Below are positions 45,441-54,224 of a stretch of DNA of 64,000 bases, in pieces. The stretch covers positions 1 through 64,000 of the forward strand of contig CAJTTM010000001.1 in the NCBI GenBank assembly GCA_910579135.1, given 5' to 3'. A program made the position numbers and the translations under genes. The notes beneath the pieces are model-generated. The model did no database searches. It saw only the letters and a program-made list of their open reading frames with translations, and was not told the DNA's origin. Numbering within the stretch: the stretch's first letter is position 1; every line of letters starts with the position of its first letter. Source of the stretch: an uncultured Erysipelotrichales bacterium (lineage in GTDB: Bacteria; Bacillota_I; Bacilli_A; Erysipelotrichales; Coprobacillaceae).

Positions 45441-47333
45441 ATGGCAGAGAAAAAACAATTTAAAGCAGAGTCACAAAGACTATTAGATTTAATGATTAAT
45501 TCTATTTATACACATAAAGAAATCTTTTTAAGAGAATTGATTTCTAATGCAAGTGATGCAAGTGATAAATTATATTATAGAGCACTTACAGAAAATATTG
45601 GTATTTCTAGAGAGGATTTATCTATCAATATTATTGTTGATAAAGACAAGAGAATGTTATCTATTATTGACCAAGGTATTGGAATGAATAAAGATGAATT
45701 AGAGGAACATTTAGGTACAATTGCGAATAGTGGTTCTTTAGAGTTTAAGAAAGCTCTAGAAAAAGGTCAACAAGATGTTGATATTATTGGACAATTTGGT
45801 GTTGGTTTTTATTCAGCATTTATGGTAGCAAATAAGGTAGAAGTTATTTCTAAGAAATATGGTGAAGATAAGGCTTATGTTTGGGTAAGTGATACTAGTG
45901 ATGGATATGAAGTTTTTGAAACTGATTATTCTCAACATGGTACAAGAATTAATTTATATTTAAAAGATAATACTGAGGATGAAAATTATGATCAGTATTT
46001 AGGTGAATATGAATTAGAAAGATTAATTAAGAAATATTCTGATTATGTTCATTATGCTATTAAGATGGACGTGACTGTTTCTAGACAAAAAGAAGGTAGT
46101 GAAGAATATGAGGATGTTATTGAAAATAAGACTTTAAATTCTATGGTTCCTTTATGGAAAAGACCTAAGAAAGATATTAAAAAAGAAGAATATAATGAAT
46201 TCTATAAAGATAAGTTTAATGATTTTAGCGATCCTTTAAAAGTTATGCATAATAATGTAGAAGGTAGTATTTCATATGATTCTTTATTATTTATTCCAAG
46301 TCAAACACCAATGAATTATTATTCAAATGATTATGAGAAAGGTTTACAGTTATATTCTCGTGGTGTCTTTATTATGGATAAAGCAAGTGATTTAGTTCCA
46401 GAACATTTTAGATTTGTAAAAGGTTTAGTAGATTCACAAGATTTATCATTAAATATCTCAAGAGAAATGTTACAACATGATCGTCAATTAAAGATTATTG
46501 CTGATAAGATTGAAAAACGTATTCAAAAAGAATTAGAGAATATGCTTAAAAAAGATCGTGAAACTTATGAGAAATTCTTTGAAAACTTTGGTTTACAATT
46601 AAAATTTGGTATTTATAATTCTTATGGAATGTTAAAGGATAAGTTAGTTGATTTATTATTATATTATTCTGCATCACAAAAGAAACTCATTACATTAAAA
46701 GAATATGTAGAAAATATGCCAGAAGATCAAAAAGAGATATATTTTGCGAGTGGTGAAACAAATGAAAAGATTGATCATTTACCACAAGTAGAGTTAGTCA
46801 AAGATAAAGGATATGATATATTATATTTAACTGAAAATGTAGATGAATTCTGTTTACAAATGATGAGAGATTATCAAGAAAAACCTTTTAAAAATGTTAG
46901 TCAAGGTGACTTGAATATTGAAAGTGAAGAAGAAAAGAAAGAGTTAGAAAAGAAAGAAGAAGAAAATAAAGATTTATTAGGATTATTAAAAGAAGCACTA
47001 AAAGAAAAAGTTGAAGATGTTAAGATTTCTTCAAGATTAAAATCTCATCCTGTATGTTTAAGTAGTAGTGAAGGTGTTTCTATGGAAATGGAAAAAGTCT
47101 TAAATGCTATGCCTAATGGTGAGGGTGTTAAAGCAGGTAAGATTCTTGAAATTAATCCTAATCATCAAATCTTTGAAGCTTTACAAGTAGTATTTAATAA
47201 AGATAAAGAAAAGATTAATGATTATGCTTCTTTATTATATGATCAAGCTTTATTGATTGAAGGATTTACAATTGAAGATCCTGTATCCTTCTCTAATAAA
47301 ATCTGTGATTTAATGATTGAATTAAATAAATAA
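45441..47333 (+). CDS. htpG: chaperone HtpG (Hsp90)
   Basis: 630 residues: GHKL ATPase domain (ELISNASDASDKL, IDQGIGM, IGQFGVGFYSAFM), middle domain (SLNISREMLQ) and C-terminal dimerisation domain. Normal bacterial length, all ATP-site motifs present. Unusually, its promoter carries CIRCE-type elements, implying HrcA repression. In B. subtilis htpG is not in the HrcA regulon. SD AAAAGGAG before the ATG. Confidence 0.96.
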   Translation: MAEKKQFKAESQRLLDLMINSIYTHKEIFLRELISNASDASDKLYYRALTENIGISREDLSINIIVDKDKRMLSIIDQGIGMNKDELEEHLGTIANSGSLEFKKALEKGQQDVDIIGQFGVGFYSAFMVANKVEVISKKYGEDKAYVWVSDTSDGYEVFETDYSQHGTRINLYLKDNTEDENYDQYLGEYELERLIKKYSDYVHYAIKMDVTVSRQKEGSEEYEDVIENKTLNSMVPLWKRPKKDIKKEEYNEFYKDKFNDFSDPLKVMHNNVEGSISYDSLLFIPSQTPMNYYSNDYEKGLQLYSRGVFIMDKASDLVPEHFRFVKGLVDSQDLSLNISREMLQHDRQLKIIADKIEKRIQKELENMLKKDRETYEKFFENFGLQLKFGIYNSYGMLKDKLVDLLLYYSASQKKLITLKEYVENMPEDQKEIYFASGETNEKIDHLPQVELVKDKGYDILYLTENVDEFCLQMMRDYQEKPFKNVSQGDLNIESEEEKKELEKKEEENKDLLGLLKEALKEKVEDVKISSRLKSHPVCLSSSEGVSMEMEKVLNAMPNGEGVKAGKILEINPNHQIFEALQVVFNKDKEKINDYASLLYDQALLIEGFTIEDPVSFSNKICDLMIELNK

Positions 47334-47347
47334 ACATATGACTTTCC

Positions 47348-47386
47348 AAAAGATTTATACCTATTCGGTATAGATCTTTTTTTATG
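47348..47386 (+). terminator. htpG terminator
   Basis: Arms AAAGATTTATACC and GGTATAGATCTTT around loop TATTC (about 47348-47380), one bulge, T run after. Confidence 0.8.
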
Positions 47387-47412
47387 TATAAAATATATGT
47401 CATTTTTGGTCG

Positions 47413-47443
47413 TTGACAAAATTATACGGGGGGGGGGTATAAT
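47413..47443 (+). promoter_or_regulatory. promoter with poly-G tract in its spacer (phase-variable candidate)
   Basis: -35 TTGACA (47413-47418), 19 bp spacer ending in ten G (47428-47437), -10 TATAAT (47438-47443). A 7 bp inverted repeat ATTATAC (47421-47427)/GTATAAT (47437-47443) brackets the G run. Spacer length would change with each G gained or lost; 8 G would give the optimal 17 bp. Drives the zinc-ribbon genes at 47489 and 47807. Confidence 0.8.
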
Positions 47444-47488
47444 GGACGTGTAATATTTTAAATTAAAGAAAGTGGGGAAATGATAATT

Positions 47489-47794
47489 ATGTATTGTAAG
47501 AATTGTGGCGCAGAAATTGATGATAATGCAGTTATCTGTGTAAAATGTGGAGTTCCTGTTAGAGGTAATAAGGGGCATATCGATCAAGATGATGAAGGAG
47601 CTTCTGGAGGATTATCGCTAGTTTGTTTTTTCTTTCCTTTAATTGGATTGATTCTTTATTGTGTATGGAATAACGATTATCCAACAAAGTCAAGTGACTG
47701 TGGTAAATTTGCTTTGTATGGCTTTTTAACTGCATTTATTGGTTCATTATTATTGTTTGGATGTACGGCATCTCAAGTGAGTCAATATTTATAA
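47489..47794 (+). CDS. zinc-ribbon membrane protein
   Basis: 101 residues. N-terminal zinc ribbon YCKNCGAEIDDNAVICVKCG, an acidic linker, and two membrane helices (VCFFFPLIGLILYCVW and LYGFLTAFIGSLLLFG). ATG 47489 is chosen because the ribbon starts there; ATG 47480 is closer to the GGGG ribosome site and is possible. Such proteins are common in Firmicutes with unknown role. Transcribed from the poly-G promoter, with the next gene 12 bp downstream. Confidence 0.75.
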   Translation: MYCKNCGAEIDDNAVICVKCGVPVRGNKGHIDQDDEGASGGLSLVCFFFPLIGLILYCVWNNDYPTKSSDCGKFALYGFLTAFIGSLLLFGCTASQVSQYL

Positions 47795-47806
47795 TGAGGT
47801 AAAGTT

Positions 47807-49693
47807 ATGGCAAAAAGAATATATGCATGTCCAAATTGTGGTTTACAAGTAGGAGTAAATGATAATGTATGTACGAATTGTGGTACATCTTTAGAAAATA
47901 AAGTAATTATTGAAAATGGTAAAGTAGTAGCTAATAATAATCAAGTTAATAAAGATAGTACAGTTAGGTTTTCAAATGATCCAACTTTTAGTTTGACTCA
48001 TAATTTAATTACAAATGAATCACCATTATTAATAAAGAAAGCTGATTTATATACAAGAAGTAATATCATTGATTTAAATATTGAATTTATGAATTTATCT
48101 AATAAGAATATTAAGGCTATTAAAGTAATTGTATATTGCCTTGATACTGCAATGAGAGAACTAGAAGAAGTTGAATTTAATTACTTAGATTTAAATGAAG
48201 AAAAGTATAATACTTTTGGATATAATAAATCTATTTCAATTAAAAATAAACAAACAAGAGCCTTTGATTTAAAGGTTTCTGAGATTATTTTTGATGATTT
48301 ATCAACATATAGTTTTGATACAAAGTTATCACAATGGAATCAAATCCTAGATAATGATTTGAAAGAAATAGAAACAGATATATTGTATCTAAAAATGTTA
48401 AAACAATATGATCAATGTCAGAATGTAAGTGATTATAAGAATGTCATAGATACATTAAAACCAATCGAAGATTATAAAGATTCAAAAAATATTATAGAGA
48501 ATTGTTATGTAAAGATTCATGATAAAGCAAATAAAAACCAACAAGATACAATAGAAGGATTAGAAGAAACAATTAAAATATTAAGTGAAATCAAAGATTG
48601 GAATAATGTTAATCAAGAGATAGAAGATTGCGAAAAAGAGATAGTATATATAAAAGCAAAAGAACTTACAGAAAGTAAAGAAAAAGATAATCAAGTAAAG
48701 AAAGATAAATATAAAAAGGCTATTACATTATATGAACAGATTATTGATTGGAAAGATTCAAGAGAAGAAATAGAGAGATGTCAGAAAGAAATAGAAAAAT
48801 GTGATGAGTTAATGAAACAATCTAGTAAAAAGCGTAAAAAGTATATGATTATAGCTGCTTGTTCTGTATGTTTACTTGTAATAGGGTACTTTGTTGTTGA
48901 TAATTTTATAATACCGAGTATCAATTATAATGAAGCTGTTTCATTATTAGAAAATGGAGATTATGATAAAGCAATTAAAATGTTTGAAGAATTAGATAAT
49001 TATAAGGATTCTAAGGAAATGATAAAGAAATGTAAGTATGAAAAAGCAATTAAGTTTCAAAAGGAAGGTAAATCAACGAACGAAGAATTAGCTTATCTTT
49101 TTTTAAAAGTTGGAGATTATAAAGACAGTATGAAAATAGCTGATTCATATATTCAAAAAGAAATAAATGAATATATAGAAAAAGATGTCTCTAAGATTAT
49201 TAACCTTTTTGAAACATGTAAAAGACTTAAGTATGAAAATGTATTAAAAAGATTTAATAAAGTGTATTTATATGCAAATGGAATTATATCTATGGAAGAT
49301 GGATACTTAAATGAAGCGTCAAAATATTTTGAAGGATGTAAAGGATATTTAAAATCTAATGAATATAAAAAGATATGCAATAATAGCTGTAATAAGTATA
49401 AAAATATTATAGGTGATTATGAAGGATATGACGTATTAACTAATAATTATAAATTAGTATTAAATGTATCAGTAATAGTTTCAGTAGATAAAAAGGTAAA
49501 AATTGCATTGGCAGGAGATGTTTATGGGGATTATAGTTGGTCAATTGCTGATACTAATGATGAAATCAAATTAGTAAATGATGAATTAACATGGAAAAAG
49601 TATAATAGAAAACGCAAGTTTGATCTAAAAACGTATATTTATAGTGAAGAAGGAAATGCTAATATTTGGAGATTAAAAAAGATAGAGAAGTAG
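47807..49693 (+). CDS. zinc-ribbon, single-span membrane protein with YKDS repeats
   Basis: 628 residues. Zinc ribbon CPNCGLQVGVNDNVCTNCG (6-24), a beta-rich domain (about 60-165), then cytoplasmic helical repeats each with a (Y/W)KDS motif (IEDYKDSKNII, IIDWKDSREEI). One membrane helix at about 344-367, then outer repeats NGDYDKAIKMFEELDNYKDS and VGDYKDSMKIA, which look TPR-like, and a C-terminal beta domain. Probably a surface-anchored binding protein; function unknown. Shares the phase-variable promoter candidate with the upstream gene. SD GAGGTAAAG before the ATG. Confidence 0.8.
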   Translation: MAKRIYACPNCGLQVGVNDNVCTNCGTSLENKVIIENGKVVANNNQVNKDSTVRFSNDPTFSLTHNLITNESPLLIKKADLYTRSNIIDLNIEFMNLSNKNIKAIKVIVYCLDTAMRELEEVEFNYLDLNEEKYNTFGYNKSISIKNKQTRAFDLKVSEIIFDDLSTYSFDTKLSQWNQILDNDLKEIETDILYLKMLKQYDQCQNVSDYKNVIDTLKPIEDYKDSKNIIENCYVKIHDKANKNQQDTIEGLEETIKILSEIKDWNNVNQEIEDCEKEIVYIKAKELTESKEKDNQVKKDKYKKAITLYEQIIDWKDSREEIERCQKEIEKCDELMKQSSKKRKKYMIIAACSVCLLVIGYFVVDNFIIPSINYNEAVSLLENGDYDKAIKMFEELDNYKDSKEMIKKCKYEKAIKFQKEGKSTNEELAYLFLKVGDYKDSMKIADSYIQKEINEYIEKDVSKIINLFETCKRLKYENVLKRFNKVYLYANGIISMEDGYLNEASKYFEGCKGYLKSNEYKKICNNSCNKYKNIIGDYEGYDVLTNNYKLVLNVSVIVSVDKKVKIALAGDVYGDYSWSIADTNDEIKLVNDELTWKKYNRKRKFDLKTYIYSEEGNANIWRLKKIEK

Positions 49694-49785
49694 AAGTATT
49701 CAATAGTATAAAAATAATTATTTGAATTTTATAGAAACTGAATAATTAAATAAAACTGTTTATATAATATAATTAAAAATTATAG

Positions 49786-49813
49786 GTGTACTTTTCAAAA
49801 GTACACTTTTTTG
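49786..49813 (+). terminator. terminator of the zinc-ribbon operon
   Basis: Arms GTGTACTTTT (49786-49795) and AAAAGTACAC (49797-49806), then six T. Confidence 0.8.
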
Positions 49814-49838
49814 TTACAATAGTGAAGAGGTGAAGAAT

Positions 49839-50375
49839 ATGGAGTTCAATCAAGTTATTAATCAAAGAAGAAGTATTAGAAAGTATAAAGATAAAAAAGT
49901 TGATCATCAATTAGTATGTAAATGTGTTGAAGCTGCTATTTTAGCTCCAAGTTGGAAGAATAGCCAAACTGCAAGATATTATATTATTGAAAATGAAGAA
50001 ATGTTAAAGAAGGTCAAGAAAGAGGCTTTACCAGAGTTTAATGCAAAAAATTGTGAAAATGCTCCTGTATTAATTGTCGCAACATTTGTAAAGAATAGAT
50101 CTGGTTTTGAAAGAGATGGAACACCAACTAATGAATGTGGACAGGGTTGGGGATATTATGATTTAGGGTTACATAATATGAATCTTGTTTTAAAGGCATC
50201 TGAGTTAGGTTTAGGAACTTTGATAATGGGAATTAGAGATGAAAAGAAATTAAAAGATTATTTAAATATTAGTGATGATGAAATTGTTGTAAGTGTGATT
50301 TCAATGGGATATCCTGATATTGATCCTGATAAGCCTAAAAGAAAAGAAGTTCATGATATTGCAAAGTTTTATTGA
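49839..50375 (+). CDS. nitroreductase family protein
   Basis: 178 residues. FMN-binding N-terminus RRSIRKYKDK, AAILAPSWKNSQ, and ELGLGTLIMGIRDE are family signatures. NAD(P)H-dependent flavoprotein with unknown substrate. ATG 49839 sits at the right distance from GAGGTGA. The tyrS promoter begins inside its last codons. Confidence 0.87.
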   Translation: MEFNQVINQRRSIRKYKDKKVDHQLVCKCVEAAILAPSWKNSQTARYYIIENEEMLKKVKKEALPEFNAKNCENAPVLIVATFVKNRSGFERDGTPTNECGQGWGYYDLGLHNMNLVLKASELGLGTLIMGIRDEKKLKDYLNISDDEIVVSVISMGYPDIDPDKPKRKEVHDIAKFY

Positions 50376-50399
50376 CAAATGGAAAATTTTAAGTAAAAT
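50372..50399 (+). promoter_or_regulatory. tyrS promoter
   Basis: -35 TTGACA (50372-50377), 16 bp spacer, -10 TAAAAT (50394-50399), overlapping the nitroreductase stop and followed by a T-box leader. Confidence 0.75.
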
Positions 50400-50404
50400 A
50401 TTGA

Positions 50405-50617
50405 CTAAAGACAGTGAAAGAACCAGTCTTTAATGTAATCTGTAAAGAGAGTTCCTGGTTGGTGAAAAGGAAACAGTAAGTTAAAGAGTACATTCTGGAG
50501 TTTCTAAGTGCAAAGCTTAGACGGAGAGATTCGTTATTTGAATGAGAGCATATCTTTTAGATATGAATAAAGGTGGTATCGCGAGAATTCGTCCTTTGGA
50601 TGAATTCTCTTTTATAT
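50405..50617 (+). ncRNA. T-box leader, tyrosine specifier
   Basis: Stem I region, specifier-loop candidate GAGTACATT with Tyr codon TAC (50489-50491), T-box AAAGGTGGTATCGCG (50569-50583) which pairs with uncharged tRNA, and a terminator GAGAATTCGTCC/GGATGAATTCTC (50583-50610) with T run. Uncharged tRNA-Tyr relieves termination upstream of tyrS. Confidence 0.95.
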
Positions 50618-50633
50618 TATAGGAGGGAAAAAT

Positions 50634-51860
50634 ATGAAGATTTATGATGAATTATTATGGCGTGGTCTTATCAAGGATGTAAGTTCACCTGATATTGAAG
50701 AAAAATTAAATAATGGAGGATTGACTTTTTATATTGGAACTGATCCTACTGGAGATAGTTTGCATATTGGTCATTTCTCATCTTTTTTAATTAGTAAAAG
50801 ATTAAAGGATGCAGGTCATAATCCTATTTTATTAGTAGGGGGAGCAACTGGGTTAATTGGTGATCCTAAACCTGATAGTGAAAGACCAATGATTACTAAG
50901 GAACAAGTTCAACATAATTTTGAATGTTTAAAGAAACAGGCACAAGATTTATTCGGGTTTGAAGTTGTGAATAACTATGATTGGTCTAAGGATTTAAATT
51001 TTATTGATTTTTTAAGAGATTATGGAAAATTCTTTAATATTAATTATATGCTTAATAAAGATATAGTCAAAAGAAGATTGGATATGGGAATTACTTATAC
51101 TGAATTTTCATATATGATTATGCAAGCTATGGATTTTTATTGGTTACATGAAAATAAGAATTGTGATATGCAGGTTGCTGGACAAGATCAATGGGGAAAT
51201 ATTACAGCAGGTATTGAACTTATTAGAAAGAAAACAGGTCAAGAGGCTTATGGTTTTACAATGCCACTTTTAACTAAGAGTGATGGAACAAAGTTTGGTA
51301 AAACAAATGGTCATGCTATATGGTTAGATAGAAAGAAGACATCACCTTATGAAATGTATCAATTCTTTATTAATAGTGAAGATGAAAAAGTTATTGATTA
51401 TTTAAAATTCTTAACATTCTTATCAAAAGAAGAAATTGAAGAATTAGAAGAAAAAAATAAAACACAACCTCATTTAAGAGAAGCTCATAAAGCATTAGCA
51501 AGAGAAGTCATTACTTTTATTCATGGAAAAGAAGCTTATGATGAAGCAGTAGAAATGAGTCAAGTTTTATTCTCTGGTAAAATTTCTAATTTAACATTAG
51601 AACAAGTAAAACAATGTTTTAATGGAGTACCAACATTTGAATTTGAAGAAGATACTCAAATTCTTAATGCATTAGTTAAAATTGGTGCTGCTTCTTCAAA
51701 TAGAGAAGCTAGACAATTTGTAACTGGTGGTTCTGTATTAGTCAATGGTGAAAAAATTACTGATGTTAAATATGTTGTAAGTAAGGAAGAGGCTTTTGGA
51801 AAAGAAGCTACTGTTATAAGACGTGGTAAGAAAAATTATTATCTAATTAATCATAAATAG
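50634..51860 (+). CDS. tyrS: tyrosyl-tRNA synthetase
   Basis: 408 residues, class I. HIGH motif as SLHIGHF, KMSKS motif as KFGKT, substrate-binding GQDQWGNI and a C-terminal S4 RNA-binding domain (SSNREARQFVTGGSVLVNG). Controlled by the tyrosine T-box just upstream. SD AGGAGGG before the ATG. Confidence 0.97.
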   Translation: MKIYDELLWRGLIKDVSSPDIEEKLNNGGLTFYIGTDPTGDSLHIGHFSSFLISKRLKDAGHNPILLVGGATGLIGDPKPDSERPMITKEQVQHNFECLKKQAQDLFGFEVVNNYDWSKDLNFIDFLRDYGKFFNINYMLNKDIVKRRLDMGITYTEFSYMIMQAMDFYWLHENKNCDMQVAGQDQWGNITAGIELIRKKTGQEAYGFTMPLLTKSDGTKFGKTNGHAIWLDRKKTSPYEMYQFFINSEDEKVIDYLKFLTFLSKEEIEELEEKNKTQPHLREAHKALAREVITFIHGKEAYDEAVEMSQVLFSGKISNLTLEQVKQCFNGVPTFEFEEDTQILNALVKIGAASSNREARQFVTGGSVLVNGEKITDVKYVVSKEEAFGKEATVIRRGKKNYYLINHK

Positions 51861-51869
51861 GAGGACAAT

Positions 51870-52217
51870 ATGAAAAAGTTTTTATTAGTAAGTGTAATGT
51901 GTTTAATGTTATTATGTGGCTGTTCAAGTGATTCTTCATCACAATCAAAGGTTGTTAAAAATGGTGATGTTGTAAAAATTGATTTTGTTGGTAAGATTGA
52001 TGGAGTTGCATTTGAAGGTGGAAGTGCTACTGGAGCTATTCTTGAATTAGGATCAGGACAAATGATTCCAGGTTTTGAAGAAGGTATAGTTGGTATGAAA
52101 CTTGGAGAAAAGAAAAATGTTGAAGTCACTTTTCCATCAAATTATTATGAAAATTTAGCAGGGAAAAAAGCTGTTTTTGAAATTACTGTTCAAAAGCTAT
52201 ATAAAGAAGTAAAATAG
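51870..52217 (+). CDS. FKBP-type peptidyl-prolyl isomerase lipoprotein
   Basis: 115 residues. Signal peptide with lipobox LLCGC (Cys 18 lipidated), then an FKBP fold: VVKIDFVGKIDGVAFEGG, GQMIPGFEEGIVGMKLGEKK and VTFPSNYY. The pattern is closest to the trigger-factor PPIase domain. Likely a membrane-tethered extracytoplasmic foldase. A paralogue follows. SD AGGAGG directly after tyrS. Confidence 0.85.
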   Translation: MKKFLLVSVMCLMLLCGCSSDSSSQSKVVKNGDVVKIDFVGKIDGVAFEGGSATGAILELGSGQMIPGFEEGIVGMKLGEKKNVEVTFPSNYYENLAGKKAVFEITVQKLYKEVK

Positions 52218-52244
52218 AAACTTGTTTTTTCAAGTTTCTTTTTT
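52217..52244 (+). terminator. terminator between the two FKBP genes
   Basis: Arms GAAACTTG (52217-52224) and CAAGTTTC (52231-52238), T run after. Confidence 0.8.
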
Positions 52245-52285
52245 ATGTTATAATATAAATAAATATAATAGTTGAGGAGAAAAGT

Positions 52286-52627
52286 ATGAAAAGAATATTA
52301 ATTATATTATGTATGTTATTTGTATTTATAGGATGTGCTCCTGCAAATAAAAATGTGAGTGATGAAGTAGAAAAAGGAGATATTGTTAATATTGATTTTG
52401 TAGGGACTTATAAAGGTGTTGCTTTTGAAGGTGGAACCTCAAAAGGATATGATTTAAGAATTGGATCACATTCTTTTGTGGATGATTTTGAGGAACAATT
52501 AATAGGAATGAAAAAAGGAGAGAAAAAAACAATTACAGTCACTTTCCCAAGTCCATATCCTAATAGTCCTACTTTAGCAGGACAAGATGTTCAGTTTGAA
52601 GTGACTATTAATGAGATTAATAGATAA
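52286..52627 (+). CDS. FKBP-type lipoprotein, paralogue
   Basis: 113 residues. Signal with lipobox FIGC (Cys 17), then VNIDFVGTYKGVAFEGGTSK, FVDDFEEQLIGMKKGEKK, VTFPSPYP. Clearly a diverged tandem copy of the previous gene, but the IPGFEE core is VDDFEE here, which may alter the active site. Separate promoter likely because of the terminator between them. Confidence 0.82.
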   Translation: MKRILIILCMLFVFIGCAPANKNVSDEVEKGDIVNIDFVGTYKGVAFEGGTSKGYDLRIGSHSFVDDFEEQLIGMKKGEKKTITVTFPSPYPNSPTLAGQDVQFEVTINEINR

Positions 52628-52652
52628 ATGAAAAATTGTGAGGATCAGTTAA

Positions 52653-52898
52653 ATGAGATTGAAAAATTTTTTTGAAAAAAATAAATATATATATTTAACT
52701 ACAGGTTCAAAAAAAGGTTGGAAAATGTCACCTGATTTATATGCGAAATGTCCTAAATGTGGATACTTTTTATCACTAGATCCAATGAAAAATGATGGGT
52801 GCCCTTGTGGGAATTTAAATATAGATAGTGATACTGGAAGATTTAGTATAAAAACTGGTGATTCAACCATAAAAATATATAGAAGGAAATCATATTAG
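52653..52898 (+). CDS. small zinc-ribbon protein (family B)
   Basis: 81 residues with CPKCGYFL and CPCGN, a four-Cys zinc site, and a C-terminal GRFSIKTGDSTIKIYRRK. SD GAGGATCAG before the ATG. A broken copy with similar flanking DNA lies at 18224-18465, there downstream of an intact family A gene; here the gene is followed by a dead remnant of family A. Function unknown. Confidence 0.7.
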   Translation: MRLKNFFEKNKYIYLTTGSKKGWKMSPDLYAKCPKCGYFLSLDPMKNDGCPCGNLNIDSDTGRFSIKTGDSTIKIYRRKSY

Positions 52899-52910
52899 TT
52901 AATTCTAATA

Positions 52911-52964
52911 TGAAAAGGAGATAGATTCATAGCAAGAGTAGTTAAAAATAAAAAAATTAAATAA
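52911..52964 (+). pseudogene. remnant of family A gene (start lost, interior deleted)
   Basis: GAAAAGGAGATAGATT, also seen at 17842's ribosome site, is followed by ATA where the intact gene has ATG (52929-52931), eleven codons of the N-terminus, then directly the last codons and TAA (52962-52964). The whole interior is gone. Beyond it, 52965-53387 holds only a terminator hairpin and no supportable gene. Confidence 0.75.
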
Positions 52965-53110
52965 ATAACAACTTATAAAGATAATTAAATAAATATGAAC
53001 ATCATAATAGCTGATATATAGAATAGAATTGTATATTATGTTTATATATGAAAATGAGTAGATGAAATGTTATAAACTGCTTGTAAATCAGATAACATTA
53101 TATCAATACA

Positions 53111-53136
53111 AAAAGGTAAGGAACCCCTTACCTTTT
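53111..53136. terminator. bidirectional terminator hairpin
   Basis: Perfect 11 bp arms AAAAGGTAAGG (53111-53121) and CCTTACCTTTT (53126-53136), loop AACC. Confidence 0.8.
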
Positions 53137-53387
53137 CTAGTTTTCAAAGTAGACTTAATACGAGGCTAATTATTACTACAAATAAAAATGAAAAAGAATT
53201 AATGATTATATGGACAAAGAGAAAACTTATAAATATTAAAATGAAATGATGTGGACAAAAAGATTTGCAGAGTGTATTTCTATTAATGAAGCAATTCTGA
53301 TGTGAAAAGGATAAATAGTCACTTATTTTATTGAAATAAATCTTTATTAATGATTTATTATTTGTTATTATATTTTAAGGTGATAAA

Positions 53388-54224
53388 ATGGATGGAATTC
53401 TTTTAATAAATAAACCAGCAGGTTTAACAAGTCATGATGTAGTCATGAAAGTAAGAAAATTATTAAAAACAAAAAAAGTAGGACATTGTGGAACATTAGA
53501 TCCTGATGCAACTGGTGTTCTTGTTATATGTGTCAATAAAGCAACAAAAGCAATTCAATTTTTAACAGCTGATAGTAAAGAATATGTTGCAGTCTTATCA
53601 TTAGGAAAAGCAACTGATACATATGATGCTAGTGGCAAAATTGTTGATGAAAAAGAATTTAATGGTGTGAGTGATGTTGAAGAGGCATTACAATCTTTTT
53701 TAGGAAAACAAAAACAGATACCTCCAATGTATTCAGCAATTAAAGTTAATGGTAAAAAATTATATGAGTATGCAAGAGAAAATATAGAAGTTGATATTAA
53801 ACCTAGAAACATAGAAATTAAAGATATTGAATTGATTTCAATCAACGATAACGAAATTAAGTTTAAAGTCTTATGTTCTAAAGGAACATATGTTCGTTCT
53901 TTGTGTGTGGATATAGCAGAAAGGTTAGGATATCCAGGTCATATGAAATCATTAGAAAGAATTAAATCAGGAGATTTTGATTTAAAGGATTGTTATACTT
54001 TGGAAGATATTGAATCTCAGAATTTTTCTATGATTTCTTTAGATGATGCTTTTTCTTCTTTTGATAAAATGATTATTGAAGATGAAAATATTGTTATTCA
54101 TGGAAAAATGATTAAAAGTGATATTGACCATATGGTAGCAATATATAATCAACAAGGACATATTTTAGCAATCTATGGTCCTAATAAAGAAGGATATCTT
54201 AAAAGTATTAGAGGATTATTTTAA
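53388..54224 (+). CDS. truB: tRNA pseudouridine-55 synthase
   Basis: 278 residues. Catalytic Asp in GTLDPDATGVL, N-terminal INKPAGLTSHDVV, and RSLCVDIAERLG. Makes Psi55 in the T-loop of tRNAs. Stop and ribF start share a base (TAATG), as in the usual truB-ribF pair. SD AAGGTGA. Confidence 0.96.
   Translation: MDGILLINKPAGLTSHDVVMKVRKLLKTKKVGHCGTLDPDATGVLVICVNKATKAIQFLTADSKEYVAVLSLGKATDTYDASGKIVDEKEFNGVSDVEEALQSFLGKQKQIPPMYSAIKVNGKKLYEYARENIEVDIKPRNIEIKDIELISINDNEIKFKVLCSKGTYVRSLCVDIAERLGYPGHMKSLERIKSGDFDLKDCYTLEDIESQNFSMISLDDAFSSFDKMIIEDENIVIHGKMIKSDIDHMVAIYNQQGHILAIYGPNKEGYLKSIRGLF

Noticed and set aside
47421..47443. Poly-G run as an assembly artefact
   Set aside because: Cannot be excluded, but the run sits precisely between a perfect -35 and a perfect -10 before a gene, which an artefact would not explain.
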